Assembly (NCBI GenBank): GCA_021018995.1
Contig: CM037588.1
Coordinates: 79,457,765-79,521,764, forward strand
Length of the DNA stretch: 64,000 nucleotides
Origin: Chloranthus sessilifolius
Taxonomy: Eukaryota; Streptophyta; Magnoliopsida; Chloranthales; Chloranthaceae
Reading direction: 5' to 3'
This document shows positions 33,038 through 45,100 of the stretch, piece after piece. The translations under genes and the position numbers were made by a program. Within the stretch, counting starts at the first letter, position 1. Each line of letters begins with the position of its first letter. The notes beneath the pieces were generated by a model that did not search any database, was not told the origin of the DNA, and saw only the letters and a list, made by a program, of their open reading frames with translations.

Positions 33038-33467
33038 TTAATTGTTTAAATTAAATTTAATCATAATTTCAGCCCTAACATTGCATTTAGTAAGTTCCTG
33101 CATCAAAAAGTCTTCCCACGATACAAGTGCATATTCCAAAAGTTTCACAGCCACGAATTTAACCTGTCGGTGATCCGGTACCTCTTTCAAATCAAATATG
33201 TTCCCTACTTTATTAACCCCCATCGAGAAACTCATCAAAGTTCAACCTCCCATGAATCTCCGAGAATTCTATTATGATTCCATAATTACTAACACATTCT
33301 CGGTCGCGGTAATCATGGTCTTTGTGAACAAATTTACCTAGGGGTCTTTGTCGGTGACGGTGATGTCTTTGGTCATCCGAGTCATCTCTGGAGGGATCAC
33401 CTTCCACCTCCATAGTGATCTCTCGTAAAGGTGTTAACTCTTCCATTAGACACAACACCTCTTCCAT
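33038..33467 (-). pseudogene. Ty3/gypsy gag fragment in opposite orientation
   Basis: Minus-strand frames starting at 33467 (MEEVLCLMEELTPL, then GIIIEFSEIHGRLNFDEFLD) and at 33238 (KVGNIFDLKEVPDHRQVKFV AVKLLEYALVSWEDF) give the gypsy gag core that normally reads as one domain; a frameshift separates them near 33220. It faces the integrase/LTR remnant at 31186-32830, so this region is rearranged or made of two elements. Confidence 0.75.
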
Positions 33468-33580
33468 TATATTATCTCTTCAAAGCGATCCATGTGTGGA
33501 TTCAATGTAGGAGCTCGTCCCAGAGGCATACTTATTTATTTTCCTCGATGGAATTTTCCTGCTCTGTTAACAGTTAGAGT

Positions 33581-33761
33581 CTGCAAATATATAAATCAGG
33601 GAGTAGATAAAAACCTACTTCTAGATTCCGCTCTAGTGTGTCAAAACACGAGAATTGTCCGGATTTTATTTACAATATTCATCTCAAGGTGCATCCCTAA
33701 ATTTTGTAATAACTGTCTTAAACCTGTCCCTTATAAATATGCTCTATCAAAGTGCTATATA
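33581..33761 (+). repeat. Left half of duplicated segment
   Basis: Matches 28987-29160. Interrupted at about 33762 by the large composite element; the rest of the match resumes at 48724. Confidence 0.75.
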
Positions 33762-34006
33762 TAGGGTAGTTAAGGCGGTGTGGCGAGGTCATGACGAAGA
33801 GGCTCATTACGTCATGGAGTGGCCATAGTGATGCCATGATGAGACTATTTATTATTGTATTTTTTAAAAAAAATTATTTTATCTATTAACTATTAGTAAT
33901 TTTTTTTTTTTTTTTTTTATATAAGAAAAAAATATATAGGAAGAAAAAAATTCAACTACTAAAGTATGATACTCTGATTCTAATATTAAGGATTTAATGT
34001 TCTAGG

Positions 34007-34235
34007 CATGGATCAAAATTTCGGCCGATACCGATACGTATCGGACGATACGTATCGGTATTGGTATCGAACGATACATTGAATGTATCGTTCGATACAT
34101 TCAATATAGTTGAATGTATCGAACGATACATTCAATGTATCGTCCGATACCAACCGGTACCGATACGTATCGTCCGATACGTATCGTTTTGGAGCTCGGA
34201 CGATACGTATCGGTAACCCGATATTTTGACCCATG
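34007..34235. mobile_element. MITE copy C, CATGGATCAAAAT family
   Basis: 229 bp with ends CATGGATCAAAAT / ATTTTGACCCATG and an exact 8-bp duplication GTTCTAGG (33999-34006, 34236-34243). The interior is dominated by CGATACGTATCG and ATTGAATGTATCGTTCGATA palindromes. Confidence 0.94.
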
Positions 34236-34321
34236 GTTCTAGGGATAAACAAATATTAATAAATACAAATCAAATATGGAACATCAACAAATTTGCAGCA
34301 TGGTAACACTACAACAATAAG

Positions 34322-34585
34322 TACCTACACCGACGGCTTGTAGCCGTCGGCGTAGACTATCACAGCCGTCGGTAAAATAATCGCCGACGGCTGTAAATAC
34401 TATGCCGACGGCTGAAAACCGTCAGTGATATTTCTGTCAGTGAATATAAATGCCGACGGTTTGTAGCCGTCGGTATAATTCAAGAATCTACGTCGACGGC
34501 TGAAGCAGTCGGCGTAGGGTTTTTAAAAATAATTTTTTTTTTGAAATTTTAAATTAATTATCCTACGCCAACGGCTGCAGCCGTT
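34322..34585. repeat. CACTA left subterminal repeats
   Basis: At least six palindromic pairs of CCGACGGCT/AGCCGTCGG, for example CGACGGCTTGTAGCCGTCG at 34329. Such short subterminal repeats are transposase-binding sites in CACTA elements. The right end has one pair at 48266-48302. Confidence 0.9.
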
Positions 34586-34960
34586 GATGTAGGCCTTTTT
34601 GGGGGGGTGGGGTGTCACTTTTTTTGGGTCACAAATTTATTAGCACCCTTTTTTTTGGAAGGGGGGGGGGGGGCACAACCATTATGTGCAATTCTCTAAT
34701 ATTGTTCTGAAAGGTATATGAAATTCTCTCTCACTTGACAACTTAGACTTCACCAAATGACTGTTACCCATAACAGAATCCAAAATGACAATTTAATATA
34801 TATGCAAGCCTGGCAAGTACAAACTTTCAACAAAACCTTCCTGCAATCCTCAATAATAACTTTGATCATTTACAAAATTCAAGGGCCTAGATACTAAAGA
34901 GAACAAGAAAACAAAGTTACAATTTGGATTCGCCCTCTTCACATTTGAACAAAAATAAAA

Positions 34961-35165
34961 TCAATTCCTTTCACTAACACTCCTATTAATAGACCACAAC
35001 TTACTAAACATCCTCTTTGGTTTAGTAAGAAGAGAGCGCAAGGTCTTGAGTTTGGAATTCTTCCCAATCTCATCCTGATTCATCGTGTCATCTCCGATCT
35101 CATTATCGGCTTCGGCTAGCTTCATCCTAAGCGTCAATAGCTTTGATTTAGGGGACTTAAGGCGG
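34961..35165 (-). pseudogene. Captured NPH3-domain gene fragment, C-terminal exon
   Basis: Minus-strand translation gives SRLKSPKSKLLTLRMKLAEA, DNEIGDDTMNQDEIGKNSKL, KTLRSLLTKPKRMFSKLWS and a TGA at 34961-34963. A basic stretch, MKLAEA and PKRMFSKLW form the C-terminal tail of plant BTB/NPH3 proteins. It pairs with the exon at 36210-36533 in the same orientation; together they look like two exons captured with intervening DNA. Confidence 0.7.
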
Positions 35166-35689
35166 GAGACACTCCACTTTGGTCAGTCAAAACAAGACCT
35201 TCGGAGAAAGCACTCATCATACTACAGAGAACCAACAAACCCAATACACTATTATTGGCAGTTAAAATAGTGGCAGCATACACATAAAGGAATAAATAAA
35301 TACAAGAGGGGAAAAATGGAGAAAAGAAGTAATATTTCCATGAGAGGCACCTACTGCAGAAAGAAAATCAGCTCTGCCAATCTCCTAGCGAAGCATAGAT
35401 AGTTGCAACATTTGTTGTTAGCAATTTTAAAGCCTTTGATATTTCACTATTTCTTGCACGTGTAAAAGGAGAGGAAAAACTAGTATAAATCCCACTATGT
35501 TAAAGTAATTTTGAGGATTGAAGCTCACATCAAGCACTTGTTGAAGTGTCCCCTGCCCTGGTAGTTGAATGGGTTTATCCAATACTTTGTTAATATTTAG
35601 CATAGTAACAACATAACCTCACACCAGCTGGTATGCCCTCCTCCTAGGGTGTTAAAATACTATTTTTGGCAGTTCCTTGCTAGTCCTTT

Positions 35690-35945
35690 TGGGATAATTG
35701 ATTGAACTTTTGAGCATTGTGGGAATTGGTCTGTTTCTGGCTATGATTGAGGATCACAGATCCAATGCCATTGGGTGGTTAAGAAAGAGAGATGACTTGT
35801 GGTTTTCGGTATTCAATTTACTCGAGGAAGTACGGGACCATGCGACAGATCAAGTTCTTACAGTTTATCATGTGCCCTGCAGGCTAATGCCATTGCAGAT
35901 TAGTTGGTCAAAGAGTGTCAGGAAGACGAATATGATTTTCTGACA
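35690..35945 (+). pseudogene. LINE RNase H-domain fragment
   Basis: The frame gives LAMIEDHRSNAIGWLRKRDD, FNLLEEVRDHATDQVLT, YHVP, then in another frame QANAIAD, one stop and LVKECQ. NAIGW, HVP and ANAIAD are hallmarks of the RNase H domain at the C-terminus of plant LINEs. Broken by at least one shift and a stop. It sits between the two NPH3 exons on the other strand, so it inserted in the captured gene's intron or came along with it. Confidence 0.7.
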
Positions 35946-36209
35946 CTATTTCCCTTCATAGTAGTCTTGGCCTTCATCTAAAAGAAAATGGCTAAGGCAC
36001 ACGCTATGTATTGAGTTTCTTCTATTTATTCATTTATTTTACTTTTTTTTTGCGATAAGCAAAAACTCACATGAAAATAAAAAGTAAAAAAGGAACATTC
36101 ATAAAAGGAAACAAGCCAACTTGGAAAACTAAATGAAGCTATTAGCTACCAGAAGAAATATCCATAAGCTTAAAGTGGAAAAATCAGTAAAAAAGAATTC
36201 GCATAACTG

Positions 36210-36533
36210 TCAGCTAGATGGGAAACTTAGCAAAATTGATACCTCGTCTCTGTAAATCATGATTTCTATATGCTTGTTTTGACTGACCAAAGTAGCTAGA
36301 AGGGCCTTGAGGTTATTGGGCAGCTCGTGAACTTGACCACCAACCATTGCAGCTCGGGCTTGTTCAAAAAAGAGGACTTGGACCACCACCCTCAATGGGA
36401 GCAGTTCGTTCTGTGCCGCGTGCATACAAGCTTCCATGGATAGCTTCTTGCAGTCTAGAATTCGACACAAGCTTTTTCTCTCTCTCTTTCCAAGATCTGG
36501 GTGAGCCTGGATGTTCAAAAAAGTAGATTCCAA
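36210..36533 (-). pseudogene. Captured NPH3-domain gene fragment
   Basis: Minus-strand frame with [59 protein letters not shown] and [12 protein letters not shown]. This is the most conserved part of the plant NPH3 domain ([20 protein letters not shown]), found in BTB-NPH3 adaptors of CUL3 ubiquitin ligases acting in phototropism and auxin transport. The BTB domain and most of NPH3 are missing. The frame beyond ALLAT is probably intron. Confidence 0.88.
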
Positions 36534-37409
36534 ATGAACAATCTAGACAAGAGAGATTGGTCTGCTTAATATAATATTGACTCTGGTTTTATTAGTTATT
36601 GATATATCCATGTAAGCTGATAAAGAGCACAATGGTTTAATCCTGAATCAATTTTGCGAATCAAAAGAATATCAAAGATCAAAGATTTATGTTGTGTTTG
36701 GACACACAATTGATTTAGATTTCAATAATTATACTTTCAAAGATGGGCTTTCTAATTTTATTTGAGAGATTTTTACCAAGTAATGCTTAGTTATGCAATA
36801 TATTACCTCGTATCCTAGTTACCAAAGATATTATCTTATGGTCCGCAGTTATGCATAATTATAAACCAAACAACGCTCGCTGGCACAAATGTGGTCATGT
36901 CAACGCTCCCTGGCACAAATGTGGTTGAGCTGACTCTTTTTAAAGCTGACTCTATTTAATATTTATGATTCATTATTTCTATCTTATTAGACATTGTTCC
37001 TTGTTTCAGAGTATTGATTTCCACTGATTCTTGTTTTATGCCTTTCCATGGATGAATTCGGCCTATATTTCACTACTAGGATTTACATATATTACTGTCA
37101 AAAGTGAATTTCCTATTCTTTAGATCTTTCAATTCAATAGCAAAGAAAAAAACAAAACAAAAATAAAGTGTTGCCGAGCAAAATTATTGATAAAGTGTTA
37201 ATATAAGAACAGATTACTAATTACAAAAGGTAGTAAAATGTTCAGAATGTAACTAAAAATGGAATTTATCCTGACCAGAATCACAGTAAAATCACAATTT
37301 TGGACATGACAGATGAACACAAATTGCAAATACATGAGAGAATTAAATCAAGATCAAGAGAATAAAGATGTAAAATTTGTAAAATATATAAATCAATTAC
37401 CTTCGAGAT
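36534..37409. other. CACTA internal non-coding DNA
   Basis: AT-rich, no gene recognised. It includes a 33-base near-duplicate (AACGCTCGCTGGCACAAATG and AACGCTCCCTGGCACAAATG at about 36873 and 36902). Confidence 0.5.
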
Positions 37410-38803
37410 CTATCTTTGTAAAGCGAGGAACATTTTCTTCAATTCTTCTATTCGCTCATCGTACTTGCGTAGCGCCTCTTCCATCTTTCTATCTCTTTCT
37501 GCATCTCTTTCTTGTATTTCTCTAATTCTTTCTTGCATTTCTCTACTTTCTTCCAATTCTGCTATCTTGCTCCTCAAACAAGCCATCTCCCCTTGTTTTG
37601 ACATTTAATGGTTGGATTTGCCCCCCATTCCCGTGATGGAGTTGGTTCCACTCCAAGGATGCGCCATCGACCAGGTTGATCCTCTCTAAAAACCCGAGAG
37701 AGGACATCTTCACGACCAGGGGGGTCTCTGGATCCCTCTAGTTGTTTCTCTTGTTGTCTATTTATTTTCTCCTGTAATAATTAATAATATATTTTATTTT
37801 GAGAAATAAAACATGACTTGTAATTAAAAATTATTATAAAATTTACCAATGCATCCGCGACCACACTATTTGATGGTGTATCATCCTTGTGCGTATAAGC
37901 AATTTTGAATATATTGGCGCGACTAGGTTCTACACCATCCTCTGAAGTCTGTAAAATTAAAAAATAAATACAGATATTAATATGATTTCATATAATAAGA
38001 TGAAGAAAGTATATAATAATTATAAAATATACAAAGTACGATTAATTAGAAAATAATATAAATTCACTTACTTCAGATGCAATAATTGAAGGAAAACTTT
38101 TTCGTCCTGTTGTATGATGCATCGTCTTTTTTTCTCGATTGACTTTATTTATTTCAACCATTTTCTGAAAAAAAAATTAATTCTTATTATATACATTTAT
38201 AATAAGTTTGAACATATAAGAATTTAATATGTTGAGAACCGTCATCCTACCTTTGTTTTGGAGTTTTGCCAATGCCCATCCCTACCGACTAAATTCAACC
38301 ATTGTCTCCCGTCAACCCCTGACGGGTTCAGAGAGGATGGATCTACTCCTTTAGGGAGGGGATTAGTAAAATATCTTATTTTTAGATCGCATCGGTGTTC
38401 CTTCCACTTTCTTCCTACTGATTGCATGAACCAAGTTCTTACTTTGTCGTCTTCGAGAATTTCAAAGGGAACCTGCATATGAAAGAAATTATGAATGATA
38501 AATAATTTGAAATGTATATATTCTCAATAAGAAATAATTAATTATATTTACCTTAGCAGCGTCCCAAACCTTTTCTTTATCTATAGGGTCCACAGCATCC
38601 CATGTAGGGCAATCAATGGGTAAAAAAGACTCATCTCTTGATAAGACCCCAAGGTAGCTGATAAATTTCACATCCTCGCCTCCTACTGGTTGGCCCCGAT
38701 CATTGAAAACAAGTAGGAGATGGTTCTTTGGTATATTTCTATGCAAATCAACACATAAAGTTTTCCCTCGTACTTTTTTTTGTGATGGTTGATTTGGATC
38801 CAT
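37410..38803 (-). pseudogene. CACTA second protein, Transposase_24 (TNPA-like) family
   Basis: Five exons inferred with canonical splice sites: 38552-38803 (starts MDPNQPSQKK, includes LCVDLHRNIPKNH), 38251-38472 (VPFEILEDDKVRTWFM, GRKWKEHRCDLKIRYF, GVDGRQWLNLV), 38072-38164 (EINKVNREKKTMHHTTGRKS FPSI), 37847-37948 (SRANIFKIAYTHKDD) and 37410-37771. The NR..K..HTTG.KSF motif and the H.K block are diagnostic of the plant Ptta/En/Spm family. The last exon ends in a charged coiled coil (REMQERIREIQERDAERDRK). A frameshift near 37610-37640 separates PTPSREWGANP from the coiled coil, so it is probably dead. By family it binds element ends and assists excision. Confidence 0.85.
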
Positions 38804-41800
38804 ATCTGAAAGCAACATAAAAAGCAAATTAAAATAGAATAAGGACAAGGACAAAGAGCAATCTTAAACACAGATATAATAATTGTAGCATATAAGAATG
38901 GAATATAAGCAAATTATGTCTTTCCATTTTATTTTTTTTTGTCCAATTTTCATTTGAAACGTGGTTCTAAATCATAAATGAATGAAATATTTACCACGAA
39001 CCCATTTTCACCTTGATGGGTTAGATGATGGACCATATTTCTTAATGAATAAGTTACAATCATTTCCAATTGATTGAGTATAGTAACATTCCAATCATTC
39101 CAATTCAGGTTAGAAAGCCCAGACAAAAAATTAATTAACAATCCCTTCTACATTCCAGAGTTCATCATCGCCTTGTCCATCTATTTGGAGTCAGCTTTGT
39201 GAGTCTCATTTCTCCTATCAGTTCTACAATAATACGAAAGAAGAGTGAAAAACATCACTTAGCTCCAAGAATTTGGTAATCCTTTGGATAAGGTTTTTAA
39301 GGGCCAGAGAATAAGGGCTAGTGTTTTGTTATCTTGACCAATATTGGTTGCTCCTTTGACTGTGCTAGAGTTATATTCCAACCCATCCAATGCCTGGCTG
39401 TCTGAAAATGAGCAGGACTACATCAAATAAGCTTATAGAAAAATAATCTCAGTTGGATACGAAAGAATTGAACAAATCAAGAAAAATAACTAAAATAGGA
39501 ATTTTATTTGTAGAAAAAAATGTTTAAAAATAGTCAAATGAAAAATCGGCCGTGAATTATCATATAACATTTACTAATTCTAATTGATGACATAAAAAGT
39601 GAAACCCTGCTGTGTGGCTCACTCAGTGGACAATTTGATAAAAAGAAGGAAAAACATTCCAAGTGAATGTTTCATGTGCAAGAACAACTTTGAAACAGTA
39701 AATCATCTCCTCAATTGGTGTTCAATGGCAAGAGTTATATAGAATCAACTACTATCAAAAGTTAATTTGCCGTATAACTTCCCCCTAAAACCTTCGATGG
39801 TTAATTTCTCCATGACTTTATGGTGGGGAATCTAGAAGGAGAGGAACTCTAGAACTTCTGTTTTGAGTCAACAGATAGCTGTCCTTGATAGAATTGCCAA
39901 TTCTGTAAATGCTTCTCGATAGTGCCTAAGGGCAATTTCGAGCGCCCAGCCATCAACGACAAAAGCCACAATTACTAAGAAAAGCATTGCGCTGTATAAA
40001 TGACTAGAACGAGCGTGTCAACGAAAAGTAAAAGGAAATGCTACTTGACACAAAGCACAAAAGATGAGTTTTTACTTCTTTATTATAGAAACAGAGTATA
40101 AGAATATTGCAGATGTATGCCACAAAAGCAGCTAAGAGCCAAAACTTCATTCTAAACCAGGTTCTAATCCATGAAACTAAAATATACTAATCAATTCTTA
40201 CCATCTACATACTACCAAGTAGAATTGCTCACGCCAAAACTAAGGACTCGCGAATCACTCACTCTTCAAATTAAGGCTTCAAGCTGTCAACATGAAAGAA
40301 TCAAATCTTATTCTTCTTCTTTTTACCTTCACCAAGTGCCAAATTTATAGAAAATGAGGTTGCATCGATTAATCAGATAGTTAAATACTAACCTATTTCT
40401 TAAGTGACTTTTCAACTCCCAATATTCCCTTTAGAATTCCCATAAGACACTTTAACTCCCAACACTACTAATTAGACTCCATAGTTACTAATGACCCAAA
40501 AAACCACAACATAAAATGTATGGCACATAGGCATGCCATGCGGACGGATTGAATTGTGCCAAATTTTGTGCCACATGGAAGAGCCATATGGGCAACTGGG
40601 CAAGGTTTGACTGCATCAGAAATACATCTACACTTATCAAAAGAAGTGTAGATGCTTTTGGAGAAACTGCATCATGCATTGTGGTATCAAACCAGAAAAC
40701 ATGCTTTTGGATGCCTCATTTTGTCAAATATTCTATATATTTTGTCAAATATTCTATATATTTCTAAGAAACTGTAGATAGTTTTCCTGAAATTATTTTC
40801 TGCATCTTTTCACATATTCTGTAACTACTTCTGAGATTTCTGCATTTATTTTATGGAAATCCCGCATATAGTTTCCGAGCTTCCTGAATCTCATTTTTCA
40901 GATTCTTGAAGTTAATTTCTGGAATCCTGCACTGAAAATTTTCACAATTTTTATACCTTTTTCTAAGGAATTTTATACTTAAATTCCTACAATTAGAAAT
41001 ATAATATGCTTTTCTGATAGCACTATTTCTGATAGCACTATTTCACAAAGAATTTTGATAGCACTATTTTTTATTTCACTTTTTTGTGACCATTTAGGAT
41101 GGCATTTGGGTTTAATAAACTCCAAATGTGTTAACCATATCTTTTCACTTCCATAATTCAACTTTAATAAATCCAACACAGTTATAATAAACCATGTTCG
41201 CAAATGAGCAAATCATTTTAGATTTTAAACAACCACTTTCCAACAGTCAAATTGACCAATTTTCACTATAATGACCCTGTTTCTCTCCGATTAACTAGAG
41301 TTGACATGCATTGACCCATTTCTGAATGCCGAATGCATCAGCAACATAGAGCAGTCCATTGAATGTGATATGTGGGACAAATTGATGGGCATATATTGAT
41401 TAAATTTCTTAATTGATACCTTTATTGAATTCTTTTGCTGTCGTAGTTGTAAGGCACACACACAAATACAAACACATGCATTTGTAGCATACCTGTGCCT
41501 CCAAGAAATCTCTAGAGACAACTGTGCATTGTGAGTTCAATTTTCAGCTCGTGTGTATTAATGACTATGTCTGGATCCATAAAGCTAGATCCATTGTAAT
41601 TCTTTTAGACATTGCATAAAGCTATGGAGAAAGGTTAAAAAAATATCAATTGAACAAACAACAAAGTTGCTCACCAATTTGGCAGTCTTAGTCATTGAGC
41701 AATGCCTTAAAGAATTAGGAAGTGATTTAGCAGCACTACAAACTTTGAAATTACTAAGCTCCACTGTAATCCCTCTTTTTCAAATTAGGAAGTGCACCAA

Positions 41801-41823
41801 TGTACTTTTTTGAACTGTTGTAG
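38804..41823. other. CACTA internal DNA with old retroelement fragments
   Basis: At 39630-39930 the plus strand encodes a broken LINE zf-RVT tail (NIPSECFMCKNNFETVNHLL.WC). A 15-bp TTTCTGATAGCACTA repeat is tripled near 41013-41060, and TATTTTGTCAAATATTCTAT is duplicated at 40725-40760. No host gene seen. 41640-41823 may be COI1 intron. Confidence 0.5.
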
Positions 41824-42157
41824 GTAAGGAATGTGATCGGAGATAGAGGATTAGAAATTGTCGCTCAACACTGCAAGAAACTACAAAGGCTAAGAGTTGA
41901 GCGAGGGAAGATGAACAAGGTTTGGAGGACGAGCAAAGGCTGGTTTCACAGAGAGGACTATCTGCTTTGGTCCAAGGTTGTCCAGAACTTGCATACCTGG
42001 ATGTCCATGTATCTGATAGCACTAACTCTGCTTTGGAATCTTTTGGAACCTTAAGTGAGAACCTCTGCGATTTTCGCTTGGTTTTGCTTGATTTAGAAGA
42101 AAGGATAACTGAGTTACCACTTGACAATGGTGTTGCAGCCCTTTTGAGGGGTTGCCA
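41824..42157 (+). pseudogene. Captured fragment of the jasmonate receptor COI1
   Basis: Begins after TTGTAG, a preserved intron acceptor, with VRNVIGDRGLEIVAQHCKKL QRLRVERG; after a 1-base loss near 41907 it continues EDEQGLEDEQRLVSQRGLSA, LVQGCPELAYLDVHVSDSTN, SALESFGTLSENLCDFRLVL, LDLEERITELPLDNGVAALL RGC. These are consecutive leucine-rich repeats of COI1, the F-box subunit of SCF-COI1 that binds JA-Ile and JAZ. The F-box and C-terminal repeats are absent. Homology ends exactly where the antisense TNP2 stop codon lies (42158-42160). Not functional as a protein; antisense or small-RNA effects on the parent gene are possible. Confidence 0.92.
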
Positions 42158-45100
42158 CTATTGTTCATCGTCATTATGAAGTCTTGTCACTACAACAATC
42201 TCTCCCTCTACATCTGTTCTAACCCACTCAGTGTCATCGTCACAATCATCATTTACATCTCCTCTATCATTTAAATTTTGGTCACTCATTAACAGTTCAC
42301 GATCTTCTATTCTCAACTCATAGGCTCCTTTAGGCTTGACTTTTAAAACAACCTTCCAATTTGGATCAATAGGATCATCTACGTAGAAAACTTATTTGAC
42401 TTGGGAAGCCAACACATATGGTTCGTCAGAAAATGCCAATCGTGTGAAATTCACAAGTGTGTTCCCCAAATGATCTTGCTTTATTCCCCTCCCTTCTACG
42501 TGAACATCTGCCCATTCGCATTTGAACATTGTAACCTTCAATTTATCAGAATATGTTAGCTGAATTACGTCGATCAACCGGCCAATTATATTCCACATTG
42601 CCAATAATCAGATTGATATCCCTTGCACTTGAAAAGCTATTAGTCGCTGCCGATAGATAGACTCTACTATTTTGTGTTTTAGTCTTTGATTCTCTTGCAA
42701 CTGTTCTAAAATTGTATCCATTAATAGGATAACATTCTAGCCTTTCAACAATATGATAAAGTCCCTCACTAACAGTTGAAGCTCTTTTGGCAACGTAAAT
42801 CCAATTTTCGTTTCATCTCGTATTAAGAATAGGAGAGAAAGTATTAATCATGAGAAAAAATGAGCTATATTGATGATGGATTTAGAAATATATAATTACA
42901 TACACGATCCTTAATCCAATAGATGAAATGTCTTTCGTGTTCTTTCTCTATATCATGCGAGCGTGGGCGTTTTCGATGTAACTTGTGTCGAATTACTCTT
43001 TTATAATCCTTACATAAAAGGATTCATATATTAAAATAATTGAATAAATCGGCTCTCTAAATATAATAGGAATTTTTGTTAACGCTTTATACTCTATATA
43101 TCTTGTGATGTTAACATTATTGTAGAGGACATAACGATGAGCCAGTGTCCATTCCAAATCGGTAAGATTGAACACGTTGGCGCTTCTCATTGATGTTTCC
43201 TCATTACTTCTTTTGGGTCGGTTTAGCCTTGACTCAATATTGTGTAAGTATCGAGAGCAAAATGTGAGACATTCATCCGCCAAATAGGCTTCTGCAATGG
43301 ACCCCTCAAGTTGAGCCCTATTGCGCACATATGACTTTAAAGTGAATAAGTACCTAATTCCGACAACTTAAGTTTTGTGTTACTGAAACACATTAATATT
43401 CTCTCATGTTTAATTGAAAAGTGACAAGGCATCAATACAAACCTCTCAATGGGATACATCCACCGATAGTGCACAGGTCCACCAAGTAATGCATAAGATG
43501 CCAAGTTGATCGACAGGTGCACCATGATGTCAAAAAAAGTAGGCGGAAAGATCCGCTCCAAATGGAAAAGTGCCAGTGCTATGTTCTTCTCAAGGCAGAT
43601 CAAATCATCAGTTCGACAAACTCTCGAACATAATTCGTGAAAGAATGTGTTCAAGTCTATTAGAGTCCTCGCCACATACTTTGGCAAGATATGTCGAATA
43701 CACATAGGCAAAAAATGTTGTAATATGGTGTGTGAGTCATGACTTTTTAATCCAGATATCTTTCGTTCTTTGACATTGACACGACTTGAAATATTAGACG
43801 AGAAACCATCCGGAATCTTCATATTCTTAAGGACTGCAAAATTATTCTTTTCCATGCCTATCCAAATTGTGAATTGACGCTGGTAATTTGTATTTGTTTG
43901 AATCTATTTGTTATGGATGTAACTCTTTCCTCAATCCCATCTCAGCCAAGTCTTTTCTCGCATTTATCTCATCCTTCCTTTTTCCATCAATGTCTAAAAG
44001 AGTGAAGAGCATATTATCACAAATATTTTTTTCAATATGCATCACATCGAGATTGTGTCTTAGGAGATTGTGCTCCTAATAAGGCAACTCAAAAAATATG
44101 CTCTTCTTTCTCCAATTATGCTCTTCTCCAAGAATAGGCTTATGCTCAAATTTGTTTACCTCATTCAAGACTTCTGTTCCGGACATCAATTTTGGAGCAA
44201 CTTCATTCTCGGGTTTCCCGTTGAATGTCTTTGTTTGACTTCGAAATTTGTGATCCATCGGTAGAAATCGACGATGACCCATATAACATTCTTTCTTTCC
44301 GTATCTTAACCTTTGACTACACGTATTTTTATGACATGAAGGACAATCTTTCTTTCCTTTAGTTTCCAATCAGACAACATGACATAGCCAGAAAAATCGC
44401 TGATTGTCCAAAGCAACGCAACACGGAGAATGAACATCTTTCTTCAAAGCATCATATGTCTCCACCCCATCTAACCATAAATCCTTCAACTCATCAATCA
44501 ATGGCCTCAAATAGACATCAATATTATTTTCAGGACTTTTTGAATCGGGTATTATAGTTGATAAGATAATGTTTGGTTGCTTCATACACAACCATGGTGG
44601 TAAGTTGTATGAAAAAAGTACCACGGGCCATGTGCTGTGGGTGATACTCATTGTTCAGAAAGGGTTGAATCCATCGCTTGCTAGCCCAAGTCTAACATTT
44701 CGAGGGTCTTCTTTAGACATAGGATAAAGTTGGTCCAAATGCTTCCAGGCTTGAGAATCTGTCGAATGCCTTAAAACACCATCTTTAACGCACTCTATGT
44801 CATGCCATATCATATCAGTTGCAATTCTAGATGACATGTACAATCTCTGAAGACGTGGTTTCAATGGAAAATAACGCAAAATTTTTGCTGGAGTCTTCTT
44901 TTTAGTATCATCGGGAGTGTAGTTCTCATGCATCTTCCAACATGACGTTCCACAAATGTTGTATTTCTGTTTGTCAATCGATTCTTTATAGTACAACATG
45001 CAATTATTCAGACAAGCATTGATTTTATTGTAACTGAGTTTCAAGTCCGTAACTATCTTTTTGCTTTGTATAAAATTATCTAAAATTTTCGATCCTTTAG

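Noticed and set aside
25606..34235. Regularly spaced palindromes resembling a CRISPR array
   Set aside because: Plant nuclear DNA, no unique spacers of constant length, and the units sit within inverted-repeat elements with target duplications.
41780..42127. Minus-strand 115-residue serine-rich frame
   Set aside because: It is the antisense shadow of the COI1 fragment, whose plus-strand homology is unambiguous.
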